Shown: positions 1 through 7,646 of the stretch, piece by piece | Position numbering within the stretch: position 1 is the first letter of the stretch | How the letters are laid out: every line of letters begins with the position of its first letter | Assembly: GCA_022360735.1 (NCBI GenBank) | Contig: JAKSCF010000059.1 | Location: 1-9,032, forward strand | DNA length: 9,032 nt | Direction: 5' to 3' | DNA from: Clostridia bacterium | GTDB lineage: Bacteria; Bacillota_A; Clostridia; Peptostreptococcales; JAAYPU01 | Position numbers and translations under genes: made by a program | The notes under the pieces: generated by a model | Seen by the model: the letters and a program-made list of their open reading frames with translations, nothing else | What the model was told of the DNA's origin: nothing | The model's database searches: none

Positions 1-659
1 GCACCGCATTCATTACTTACATGCTGACAACAGATTTGGTATATACCATCGTTCTATCCGTTATCCTATCCAGCATTACATCTATGATGCTTAAACACAA
101 GTCTGATATTCAGATTCCGGAACGGGAAAAAATAGTCCTTCAAAAACCTACCATGACCATCAATATTCTTAGAGGTGCTCTTGCCATGGTGTGCCTTAAC
201 ATAGGCGCAAATATTGCTTTTGGAAAGATCACAGGATCAATCGCACAAAGTGATGTCAACATAGATCATTTATCTATCTACAGCAGTTTAGCAGACATGG
301 CATCTTCACTTTTTGGCGGAGCACCTGTTGAATCTATTATTTCAGCTACCGGAAGTGCACCGAATCCGGTGTTTTCCGGTGTATTGATGATGAGTATCAT
401 GGCCATCATATTATTTGCAGGCTTACTGCCTAAGATAGCCAAATACATCCCCAGCGAGTCTATAGCAGGATTTTTATTTGTATTGGGAGCTATTGTAACG
501 GTACCCATTAACGCTGCTGCTGCAATGGCCGGCGGCAATATTCCCGGCGGCTCAATTGTAGGTGGTGTTACGATGGTCGTAACCGCTATTACGGATCCAT
601 TTTTAGGTATGTTGTCCGGCTTGATCATTAAAATATTAGCTGCAGCGCTAGGTATGTAA
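1..659 (+). CDS. NCS2-family nucleobase (probably purine/xanthine) permease, 5'-truncated by window edge
   Basis: This is the C-terminal part of a cytoplasmic-membrane transporter that brings in nucleobases, probably by proton symport as is usual in the NCS2 family. The reading frame is open from base 3, so the ATG at 21 is an internal methionine and the gene begins before the window. About 218 residues are visible, roughly half of a normal NCS2 permease. Several hydrophobic segments are clear, including one starting VFSGVLMMSIMAIILFAG and one starting SIAGFLFVLGAIVTVPI. A glycine/serine/proline-rich stretch before them (SSLFGGAPVESIISATG) resembles the substrate-pathway loop of this family. 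A phosphoribosyltransferase gene starts 18 nt after the stop, in the same direction. That pairing suggests uptake followed by conversion to the nucleotide, which favours a purine substrate. The exact substrate cannot be read from this fragment. Confidence 0.85.
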   Translation, partial: TAFITYMLTTDLVYTIVLSVILSSITSMMLKHKSDIQIPEREKIVLQKPTMTINILRGALAMVCLNIGANIAFGKITGSIAQSDVNIDHLSIYSSLADMASSLFGGAPVESIISATGSAPNPVFSGVLMMSIMAIILFAGLLPKIAKYIPSESIAGFLFVLGAIVTVPINAAAAMAGGNIPGGSIVGGVTMVVTAITDPFLGMLSGLIIKILAAALGM

Positions 660-665
660 CCTATT

Positions 666-671
666 GGGGTG
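666..671 (+). promoter_or_regulatory. Shine-Dalgarno site (GGGGTG) for the ATG at 678
   Basis: GGGGTG lies 6 nt before the ATG at 678. It supports that ATG as the original start of the phosphoribosyltransferase even though the frame is stopped seven codons later. Confidence 0.6.
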
Positions 672-677
672 TTTAAA

Positions 678-1220
678 ATGGATAAAACATATACATTATA
701 AATTGGAAATATTACACGGGAGCTTCCTATTATTAAAATCACTGACGCTTTAAGCATTGCCAGTTTTGTTATCCTCGGTGATACAGAGTTAGTATGTGCT
801 ACAGCAGACGCATTGGTGAAAAAGCTGCCAAAAGTGGATGTTCTAATAACGGCAGAAGCCAAAGGTATTCCGCTGGTATTTGAAATATCAAGGCTGTTGG
901 AGATGAAAAATTATATAGTAGCTCGAAAAAGTATAAAGCCTTATATGGATACCCCCATCGTTGATGAAGTGGCATCCATCACCACACAAAAAAAGCAATT
1001 ATTATGTCTTGATCAAAAAGATGCCGCCTATATAAAGGGGAAGCGTGTCGCCATCATTGACGATGTCATCAGCACGGGCGAATCACTCCTAGCCATAGAA
1101 CGTCTTGTAGAAGCAGCAGGTGGAATCGTTGCAGCAAAAGCAGCTATTTTAGCAGAAGGTGAAGCTGCAAAAAGAGATGATATTATTTTCTTAGAATATT
1201 TACCGTTATTTGAATCATAA
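678..1220 (+). pseudogene. Purine-type phosphoribosyltransferase with an in-frame TAA at codon 8
   Basis: Enzymes of this type join a nucleobase to PRPP to give the nucleotide. The natural start is the ATG at 678. The frame reads MDKTYTL, then TAA at 699-701, then IGNITRELPIIKITDALSIA and continues without a break to the stop at 1218-1220, 180 codons in all. The part after the TAA carries the full fold: ITAEAKGIPL near codons 56-65, VARKSIKPYM near 81-90, and the PRPP-binding loop VAIIDDVISTGES near codons 124-136. From memory of related proteins, codon 8 is normally a charged or polar residue such as Glu, so one base change (for example GAA to TAA) would explain it. The rest looks intact, so inactivation is very recent, or this is a sequencing error, or translation restarts downstream. 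The first conventional restart codons are TTG 813 and GTG 816, which would lose the first 45 codons and so the N-terminal part of the fold. It forms an apparent operon with the permease upstream. Confidence 0.7.
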
Positions 1221-1277
1221 AAACATAAGCGGAATTGATTATTTTCCTCGCTTCAGACTAAAAACACGATACATTGC

Positions 1278-1321
1278 AATTGAATGCAGGTGCATAAATA
1301 TTTACACACCTGCATTCAATT
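1278..1321. repeat. 44-nt inverted repeat with perfect 15-bp arms in the convergent gap
   Basis: AATTGAATGCAGGTG (1278-1292) is matched perfectly by its reverse complement CACCTGCATTCAATT (1307-1321) around a 14-nt centre. The middle of that centre, TAAATATTTA (1295-1304), is itself palindromic, so only two mismatched positions on each side interrupt near-complete symmetry. No T-run follows on either strand, so it is not a standard intrinsic terminator. It could be a strong transcript-end hairpin, a protein-binding palindrome or a copy of a small dispersed repeat. Confidence 0.75.
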
Positions 1322-1338
1322 TGGCTATAATCAAAATT

Positions 1339-1367
1339 AAAAAAATTGCATCTACATGCAACTTTTT
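1339..1367 (-). terminator. Intrinsic terminator of the pyrR-end operon, possibly bidirectional
   Basis: On the minus strand TTGCAT and ATGCAA (plus positions 1346-1361) form a stem around the loop GTAG and are followed by seven T. The stem extends through a G-U pair and five A-U pairs to 12 bp in minus-strand RNA. It lies about 80 nt after the pyrR stop. On the plus strand the same hairpin is followed by C and then five T, with an A/C mismatch in the extended stem. It may therefore also stop transcripts coming from the phosphoribosyltransferase side, but less well. Confidence 0.65.
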
Positions 1368-1448
1368 GATATCACCTATTTCTATATTGATTTAACTTTA
1401 AACACGTTGTAACCGATAGCACAGCACCCATTAGGGAAGATTTTATAA

Positions 1449-2915
<1,467 letters not shown>

Positions 2916-2932
<17 letters not shown>

Positions 2933-3386
2933 CCTTTTTAGCTTTTTCTTTTTTGGGCTCTATAAAGAACATATACCATGCCATTAAGAATGCACCTGAA
3001 ACAACGCTCATATCTGCTACATTAAAAATAGGCCAAATTCTAAAATCAAGAAAATCAGTAACATGCTGCAGGCGAACTCGATCTATTAAATTACCAATAG
3101 CTCCGGCAAGAATTAAGGCAAGGCTGTACAGCAAAGCTTTATCAAAACGATTATAGTACCGAATCATAGTAAAAAAAATGACAATGGACACAATAACCGT
3201 TACGATGATGAAAAAGCTCACTTTATCCTGCAAAATGCTGAATGCAGCACCTGTATTCTGAGCATATGTAATATGAAAAATCCCTTTAATGATTGGAATA
3301 GATTCATATAACTCCATATTAGCAACAACAATATATTTTGTTATTTGGTCTAGCACAATAAGTACAATAATTAAAAAAAATGGCAT
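2916..3386 (-). CDS. lspA: Prolipoprotein signal peptidase (signal peptidase II)
   Basis: LspA is an aspartic protease in the cytoplasmic membrane that cleaves the signal peptide from diacylglyceryl-modified prolipoproteins. The 156-residue length is typical. Four hydrophobic segments are visible, near 3-20, 56-75, 84-101 and 124-142. Family motifs are VLDQITK (11-17), QNTGAAFSI (43-51), GNLIDRV with catalytic Asp102 and FNVADMSVVSG with catalytic Asp125. The lysine-rich tail should be cytoplasmic. GAGGTG lies 5 nt before the ATG. It follows divIVA by 34 nt and overlaps the start of rluD, the usual lspA-rluD pairing in Firmicutes. Confidence 0.96.
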
Positions 3387-3420
3387 AAATTCACCTCATC
3401 GATGACGATCACTATATTGA

Positions 3421-3888
3421 TTATAACGTATGCTCATCAAACAATTCTGAACCGATTGTATTAAATCTTTCAAGCTCTGATTCCAAAAGGTTTTTATATC
3501 TGGTGGTAAAAATATGGATTCTATTTTTAGCATCCTCATGCTCTTCAAATATTTTTGCAGTGGTTGCTTTGGCTTCTTTAATCATACGTTCGGCATCCAA
3601 CTCTGCATTTTTTAAAATCAATTCTGCTCTTTTTTCAGCACTTTCAGAGATATCACTCATCATTTGCTTTGCGGTTTCTAATGTTTCCTTAATAGACTCT
3701 TCTTGCTCTTTATAGGTTTGCAGTTCCTTCTTCATTTCAACAAGTTTTTCTTTTAATACATGGTTTTCTTCAATGACTTTCTCATAATCCAATGTCAATA
3801 AATCCAAAAACTGATCGACATCTTCTTCTTTATACCCTCTCATGCTTTTGCTGAATTGTTTGTTTTGTATATCCAAAGGCATAATCAC
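3421..3888 (-). CDS. divIVA: DivIVA-family septum/pole protein
   Basis: DivIVA binds negatively curved membrane at septa and poles and recruits partners for division-site placement, wall growth or chromosome anchoring during sporulation. The N-terminal MIMPLDIQNKQF and GYKEEDVDQFLD (18-29) form the family's lipid-binding domain. Almost all the rest (about 30-150) is charged coiled coil rich in Glu, Lys and Ala, as expected for tail-to-tail oligomers. I chose the GTG at 3888 because the family normally begins Met-x-x-Pro-x-Asp-Ile, and AAAGGA lies 10 nt upstream. The ATG at 3882 would remove two residues and lies further from that site. The protein has 155 residues, close to Bacillus DivIVA. 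It follows ylmH by 34 nt in the division cluster. Confidence 0.94.
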   Translation of the reverse strand: MIMPLDIQNKQFSKSMRGYKEEDVDQFLDLLTLDYEKVIEENHVLKEKLVEMKKELQTYKEQEESIKETLETAKQMMSDISESAEKRAELILKNAELDAERMIKEAKATTAKIFEEHEDAKNRIHIFTTRYKNLLESELERFNTIGSELFDEHTL

Positions 3889-3922
3889 AGTATCATCATC
3901 CTTTCATAAGTTTAACTTACTA

Positions 3923-4675
3923 TTATAATACCCTTCTTATCACCACTTTAATGCGTTCTTTTTTTGTTAAGCCATCAACTTTCTCAAGCAGAACTCTTCC
4001 TTTTCCTCTTACAGAAACCTGATCACCTTCCTTTAACAGATATCCCGGGCTGTCTATTTCTTTGTAATTGACCTTTACACGTCCTGATTTTAAAACCTCA
4101 CTTGAGTTACGCCTTGATTGTCCAAAGCCACAGCTTATTATAGCATCTACTCTTAATGAAGCTACGGTTGCATGAATCCATTTATACTGAATACTTTTGG
4201 TATTCATCTGCTCAAAAGATATTTCTTGGCAGGTTACATTTTGATTGCCCACTTTATTTAAAAAAAGTAAAACAACCTCAGCAGCCTCTTTATATAAAAT
4301 AACATCTGCACGATGATTGTCAGTAAGAATATCTCCAATTTTTTCTCTTTTTAATCCTAAACCTAAAATAGCCCCAAGTACACTTCTATGTTGAAAAGGT
4401 GAAGTCTTGTTGTGAATACTTATGGCTTTTATAGGGTATTCTATTTTTTCTCTTTCCACATAATAAGGATGAAAGATTAAAATGTTTCGTTCTGAATCTT
4501 CATATCCTCCAAAAGAAAAGCAAGAAGTGTCCATTAAGGGCTTTGCCAATGCTTTTCCCGTTTCTAATTGAATAGGATCTAAAAAATCAGTAAAAGCAAC
4601 AATCCCCTTTTTCTCGCACAAAGTTGCTTTACCTTTTATTTTATCTATTATTTCTTTGTCGGCATTTTTGGGCAT
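3923..4675 (-). CDS. ylmH: YlmH: S4-domain RNA-binding protein
   Basis: YlmH is a cytoplasmic RNA-binding protein of the division cluster. In Bacillus it has been linked to ribosome-associated quality control, with activity resembling the S4 protein RqcP on stalled large subunits. The 250-residue protein has the usual two-part build. The N-terminal and central part (1-170) includes FTDFLDPIQ, FFGGYED-like FSFGGYEDSER and LGAILGLGLKREKIGDI, as in YlmH. The C-terminal S4 domain (about 175-240) includes SCGFGQSRRNSSEVLKSGRV and VNYKEIDSPGYLLKEGDQVS. The start lies 2 nt after the yggT stop, with AGGA 8 nt before it inside the end of yggT, so the two are probably translationally coupled. Confidence 0.92.
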   Translation of the reverse strand: MPKNADKEIIDKIKGKATLCEKKGIVAFTDFLDPIQLETGKALAKPLMDTSCFSFGGYEDSERNILIFHPYYVEREKIEYPIKAISIHNKTSPFQHRSVLGAILGLGLKREKIGDILTDNHRADVILYKEAAEVVLLFLNKVGNQNVTCQEISFEQMNTKSIQYKWIHATVASLRVDAIISCGFGQSRRNSSEVLKSGRVKVNYKEIDSPGYLLKEGDQVSVRGKGRVLLEKVDGLTKKERIKVVIRRVL

Positions 4676-4677
4676 GC

Positions 4678-4956
4678 TTAATATCCTATTGAAATCAGCA
4701 AATTAATGATAATGGATTTCAAAAATCTTAAAGCCAAAAGCGCTACTATAGGTGAGAAATCCAAACCTGTTCTTCCTGCTCCAAGTCTGTTTAACAAATT
4801 CCTAAACGGCGCCAGTATTGGTTCTGTAATTTGCCCAAGCATTGCATAATACTTGTTATAAGGATCTCTTATAACCCATGACAGTATAATTCTTATAATA
4901 ATTAACCAATACAGCACTTCAAAAAGCATGTCTACAGTTCTTAATATCATCCACAT
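4678..4956 (-). CDS. yggT: YggT-family small membrane protein
   Basis: This 92-residue integral membrane protein has two hydrophobic segments (about 8-28 and 68-90) around a conserved loop containing TEPILAPFRNLL and GLDFSPIVALLALRFL, the YggT signature. The family is widespread and encoded beside sepF. Its exact role is not settled, with links to membrane or division-site organisation and osmotic tolerance. The ATG at 4956 is chosen because GGAGG (4965-4969), overlapping the end of sepF, is 8 nt upstream. A longer reading from a TTG at 4971 would place that site inside the gene. It lies between sepF and ylmH. Confidence 0.93.
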   Translation of the reverse strand: MWMILRTVDMLFEVLYWLIIIRIILSWVIRDPYNKYYAMLGQITEPILAPFRNLLNRLGAGRTGLDFSPIVALLALRFLKSIIINLLISIGY

Positions 4957-4961
4957 ATTGT

Positions 4962-5405
4962 TTACCTCCAAGGACTAAATTCGTCTTTTGTTAATACATT
5001 TTCTATATTACCTAAAACATCAACATTATCAGGAGCAAAAAGAAATATATTATTTGCCACCTTTTGAACATTCCCATCCAACGCATATACAGCCCCGCTA
5101 ATAAAGTCAAAAACTTTTCTTGCTAAGTCGGCATCTAACTTCTCAAGATTGAGTATAACAGGTTTTCTGTTTTTAAGATTATCCACAATCTTAGGACACT
5201 CATCAAAGCTCTGAGGTTCCAGTAAAATAAGTTTCATCTGCTTTTTGGATTGATGTAAGTTAATCACTCGATTATTATCCTTTGGCATAATAGGTGCGCC
5301 ATATTGTTTTTCATTTCTTCTCTGATCTTTGTGTGGCTCTTCTTCTATCTCTTCACCGTCTAACCCTACCAGATACTTCATTTTATCAAAGAATCCGTCT
5401 CCCAC
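4962..5405 (-). CDS. sepF: SepF cell-division protein
   Basis: SepF binds the C-terminal tail of FtsZ, tethers FtsZ filaments to the membrane and shapes the septum. From the GTG start it has 147 residues. A short N-terminal amphipathic segment (GDGFFDKMKYLVGL) fits membrane binding. A charged linker (about 17-55) follows, then the dimer-forming C-terminal domain with KNRKPVILNLEKLDADLARK, VFDFISGAVYALDG and FLFAPDNVDV. I chose the GTG at 5405 because GGAGG (5413-5417) lies 7 nt upstream. A start at 5456 would overlap yggS and put this site inside the gene. The ATG one base upstream of the GTG is in another frame. The gap from yggS is 16 nt. Confidence 0.95.
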   Translation of the reverse strand: MGDGFFDKMKYLVGLDGEEIEEEPHKDQRRNEKQYGAPIMPKDNNRVINLHQSKKQMKLILLEPQSFDECPKIVDNLKNRKPVILNLEKLDADLARKVFDFISGAVYALDGNVQKVANNIFLFAPDNVDVLGNIENVLTKDEFSPWR

Positions 5406-5412
5406 ATTTATT

Positions 5413-5417
5413 CCTCC
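5413..5417 (-). promoter_or_regulatory. Shine-Dalgarno site deciding the sepF GTG start
   Basis: GGAGG on the minus strand lies 7 nt before the GTG at 5405, in the 16-nt gap between the yggS stop and sepF. This favours the 147-residue form over a longer one overlapping yggS. Confidence 0.65.
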
Positions 5418-5421
5418 ATCC

Positions 5422-6111
5422 CTAATAATTTCTTGGCCCAAATACTGCAGTACCAATACGAATCATATTTGCACCTTCTTCAATTGCTACTTCAAAATCA
5501 TTGGTCATCCCCATAGATAAATATTGCATGGTAACATTACCAGACTCTAAATCTTTGCAATCATCAAACAGCTGCTTCATTTGCCTAAAATATTTTCTTA
5601 CATCTTCTGAATTTTCCACAAAAGGAGCTATGGTCATGAGACCTTTTACGTGAATATTCTCATATCGCCGAAGGGTTTCAATAAATGACCTGCTGTCTTT
5701 TATGGTCAACCCATACTTGCTTTCTTCTTCTGCCGCATTCACTTGTACTAAAACATCCATGACTTTATTATGCTGTTTTGCTCTTTTGTTGATCTCTTCT
5801 GCCAGCTTCAAGCTGTCCAAAGAATGAATCATATGTACTTTATCTATAATATACTTAACTTTATTGGTTTGCAAATGTCCTATCATATGCCATTGAACGG
5901 GTAATACGTCTTGGTGTTTGTCCATTATTTCTTGTACTTTATTTTCACCGATATCTAAAGCACCTGCTTGTACGGCCCTATTTATTTCATCGGCATTTCT
6001 TGTCTTGGTTACAGCAATTAACTTAATATTATTATAATCTATTCCGTTTTTTTCACAACATTGATGAATTTGGTTTTGTATTCTTTTGAAATTATTTTCT
6101 ATTGTACTCAT
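5422..6111 (-). CDS. yggS: YggS/YlmE-type pyridoxal phosphate homeostasis protein
   Basis: This cytoplasmic PLP-binding protein has an alanine-racemase-like TIM barrel but no known catalytic domain partner. It keeps free PLP and amino-acid pools balanced. The 229 residues match the family. The PLP-binding lysine is Lys36 in LIAVTKT. Other signatures are IGENKVQE (54-61), WHMIGHLQTNK (74-84), HSLDS (96-100), KYGL (132-135), KGLMTIAP (156-163) and the phosphate-binding segment LSMGMTNDFEVAIEEGANM with RIGTAVFGPR near the end. AGGTAG lies a few bases before the ATG. It heads the conserved division part of the operon and follows the HlyD-like gene by 57 nt. Confidence 0.95.
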   Translation of the reverse strand: MSTIENNFKRIQNQIHQCCEKNGIDYNNIKLIAVTKTRNADEINRAVQAGALDIGENKVQEIMDKHQDVLPVQWHMIGHLQTNKVKYIIDKVHMIHSLDSLKLAEEINKRAKQHNKVMDVLVQVNAAEEESKYGLTIKDSRSFIETLRRYENIHVKGLMTIAPFVENSEDVRKYFRQMKQLFDDCKDLESGNVTMQYLSMGMTNDFEVAIEEGANMIRIGTAVFGPRNY

Positions 6112-6168
6112 CTTCTACCTGCCTTATTTAAACCCGGATTATTCACGATAAATTAAAAAATCTACTGT

Positions 6169-7419
6169 TTAAAGCATGTTTTTATTGGCATTCCTTAAAA
6201 CTTCATCATATAGATTAAGGGTTCTAACCTTATCCAAGCCATTTTCAGTTTGCGTATAATAGTAGCCGCTTTCAACAATTGTTTTATTGCCGTCGGTACC
6301 GACTATTTTAATGGGTTTAAAATTATAATCTCCATTAATATCTACAATGTATACACCTATCTGTCCATCTAATTCTACGATGCTGTCATTATCAATTTTT
6401 AAACCTTCATAATCTGCTACAATGATATCCGTATTTATTTTTCTAATTTTCCAAAATTCGGGATAATAGTGATTCATTTTGATTAAAACCAAAGCATATT
6501 CTTCATCCATAATAATATCATAAATTACACCTTTCGTCTGCCCATTAGGTAAATTTAGGGAAACTGAATTGCCTTTTATGTAATTTTCAACTTTATCTAA
6601 TTCTACCCATCCGGCTGCAAACCATACAGAACTATTCACAACTTTATAAATGGGCTCATTTGCCATGGTTTTATCACGAGCCGTATCTTGTACCTGTCCA
6701 TCTATTTTTTCAAGCTCCTGTTTGTCTAACAAGTACATATTCATGGTGGTCAATTCATTCTCATAAGCATCTATATAATAGCTGATGATACCTGAGTAAT
6801 CGGTCCTGCAAGAGATAACCGATTGGTTAATCACATTTTGAAGAGAATTTCTTTCCTGCTCCAGTACTTCAATATTACTATTTTTTAAACCTGTATTATT
6901 AATAATAATATTCTTTTTATCCATATATCTTTGAATTTTTTCTTCAATTTTTCTTGCCTCTTTAATATTGCTTTCATCTTTTAATAATCTTAAATCATCG
7001 ATATTTAATTGAATGAGCTCATCTATTTTAGTAATGTCATTTTGAAAAAGATTTTCTCCGCTTTGAAGTCTATCAATTCTCTGGTTAATCACTTCTAACT
7101 TACTCTCAGTAGTAGGATCAATATCTTCAATGTGTATTTTTAAAACTTCACTTCCCCTTTTTACACGCTCGCCTTCATCCACAGAATATTTCAATGCCCC
7201 TTCTCGCTCAGAGAAAAACACCGTTTCATCTCGAATAATATAGCAGTCTAGGTTGTCCATTATTTGAATATTATCATAAGTTGCTACACGAGTTTTATGA
7301 AAAGTTTCTCCAACATTAGGGACAAAATATATTAAGATAAATAGTACAACAAGGGCAGTAAAAAACAATGTCATGACAAACCTTTTAAATCTTCTTTTCC
7401 TTTTTTGTTTTTTATTCAT
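6169..7419 (-). CDS. Membrane-anchored HlyD-like (membrane-fusion/adaptor) protein
   Basis: The 416-residue protein starts with a basic cytoplasmic patch (MNKKQKRKRRFKRF) and one membrane segment (about 15-33, FVMTLFFTALVVLFILIYFV), so the rest should be outside the membrane. Residues about 70-95 (EGALKYSVDEGERVKRGSEV) resemble the first half of a lipoyl-type hybrid domain. About 105-200 is a long helical coiled-coil region, and 204-220 (CRTDYSGIISYYIDAYE) looks like the returning lipoyl half. Beta-rich sequence with GQIGVYIVDIN near the C-terminus fits the end of HlyD/RND adaptors. I infer an envelope adaptor or transporter accessory. No ATPase or permease partner is encoded here, so its job is unknown. 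I chose the ATG at 7419 because GGGGGG (7426-7431) is 6 nt upstream. A longer frame to 7485 would run through the 11-bp repeat array. It is the first gene of the operon after the terminator at 7629. Confidence 0.75.
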   Translation of the reverse strand: MNKKQKRKRRFKRFVMTLFFTALVVLFILIYFVPNVGETFHKTRVATYDNIQIMDNLDCYIIRDETVFFSEREGALKYSVDEGERVKRGSEVLKIHIEDIDPTTESKLEVINQRIDRLQSGENLFQNDITKIDELIQLNIDDLRLLKDESNIKEARKIEEKIQRYMDKKNIIINNTGLKNSNIEVLEQERNSLQNVINQSVISCRTDYSGIISYYIDAYENELTTMNMYLLDKQELEKIDGQVQDTARDKTMANEPIYKVVNSSVWFAAGWVELDKVENYIKGNSVSLNLPNGQTKGVIYDIIMDEEYALVLIKMNHYYPEFWKIRKINTDIIVADYEGLKIDNDSIVELDGQIGVYIVDINGDYNFKPIKIVGTDGNKTIVESGYYYTQTENGLDKVRTLNLYDEVLRNANKNML

Positions 7420-7425
7420 ACTAAT

Positions 7426-7431
7426 CCCCCC
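7426..7431 (-). promoter_or_regulatory. Shine-Dalgarno site deciding the HlyD-like start
   Basis: GGGGGG on the minus strand lies 6 nt before the ATG at 7419 and immediately after the 11-bp repeat array. It argues that the repeats are untranslated leader rather than coding sequence. Confidence 0.6.
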
Positions 7432-7433
7432 AT

Positions 7434-7533
7434 ATTTAACTATGGTTGAACAATGGTCAAACAGTGGTTTTAGCAATTGTTCCACTACCGTTTAACTATC
7501 GTTTCGCTATTGTTTAACTATCGTTTAACTATT
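7434..7533. repeat. Nine tandem degenerate 11-bp repeats in the leader of the HlyD-like gene
   Basis: Exactly 100 bp divides into nine units with plus-strand consensus GTTTAACTATC. Units start at 7434, 7445, 7456, 7467, 7479, 7490, 7501, 7512 and 7523. All are 11 bp except the fourth, which is 12. Units at 7490 and 7512 are identical, and the unit at 7523 differs only in its last base. The four between 7445 and 7489 are the most diverged. The unit length is close to one DNA helical turn and is not a multiple of three. On the minus strand most units carry TAG, so stop codons fall in all frames. It lies between a candidate promoter and the Shine-Dalgarno site of the HlyD-like gene. Confidence 0.8.
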
Positions 7534-7567
7534 TGGCTTTAAGAATACCATTGCTTAATTATAATTC

Positions 7568-7596
7568 TGTATATCACATTGTAATCCTTCAAACAA
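7568..7596 (-). promoter_or_regulatory. Candidate promoter of the HlyD-like/division operon
   Basis: On the minus strand TTGTTT (7596-7591) and TATACA (7573-7568) are 17 bp apart, a sigma-A-like arrangement in the only sizeable gap before the operon. A TATAAT at 7563-7558 is another possible -10, but I see no well-spaced -35 for it. Either would place the 11-bp repeat array in the untranslated leader. Confidence 0.4.
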
Positions 7597-7620
7597 TTAA
7601 AAAACTTTGAAAAAAAAGGC

Positions 7621-7646
7621 AAAAAAACAGACTACAATTGTAGTCT
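7621..7646 (-). terminator. Intrinsic terminator overlapping the stop codon of the 7645-8028 gene
   Basis: AGACTACAATTGTAGTCT (7629-7646) is a perfect palindrome. On the minus strand it forms a 7-bp stem with an AATT loop and is followed by G and seven T. The stop codon TAG at 7647-7645 runs into the stem, so termination begins as translation ends. It separates the spoIVA/small-protein unit from the operon downstream. Confidence 0.8.

Noticed and set aside
278..862. Open frame of 194 codons on the minus strand
   Set aside because: It lies opposite the permease and the start of the phosphoribosyltransferase, both clearly recognisable, and its product is a low-complexity mix resembling no protein. 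It is a shadow frame.
1227..1253. Short inverted repeat AAGCG/CGCTT just after the phosphoribosyltransferase stop
   Set aside because: Five paired bases with a bulge and no T-run. It is too weak to call a terminator.
1301..1331. Possible plus-strand promoter TTTACA / TATAAT antisense to pyrR
   Set aside because: The spacer is 19 bp, the -35 lies in the palindrome loop, and no plus-strand gene follows. It is too weak to annotate in AT-rich sequence.
1210..1395. Open frame of 61 codons on the plus strand in the convergent gap
   Set aside because: It runs through the palindrome and the terminator hairpin, overlaps the end of the phosphoribosyltransferase and has no Shine-Dalgarno site. It is not a credible gene.
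7420..7485. N-terminal extension of the HlyD-like protein by 22 residues
   Set aside because: The extension is encoded by the 11-bp repeats, has no Shine-Dalgarno site, and would place the strong GGGGGG site inside the coding region. The start at 7419 is preferred.
7434..7533. The 11-bp tandem array as a CRISPR
   Set aside because: Units are contiguous with no spacers and are far shorter than CRISPR repeats, and no cas gene is present.
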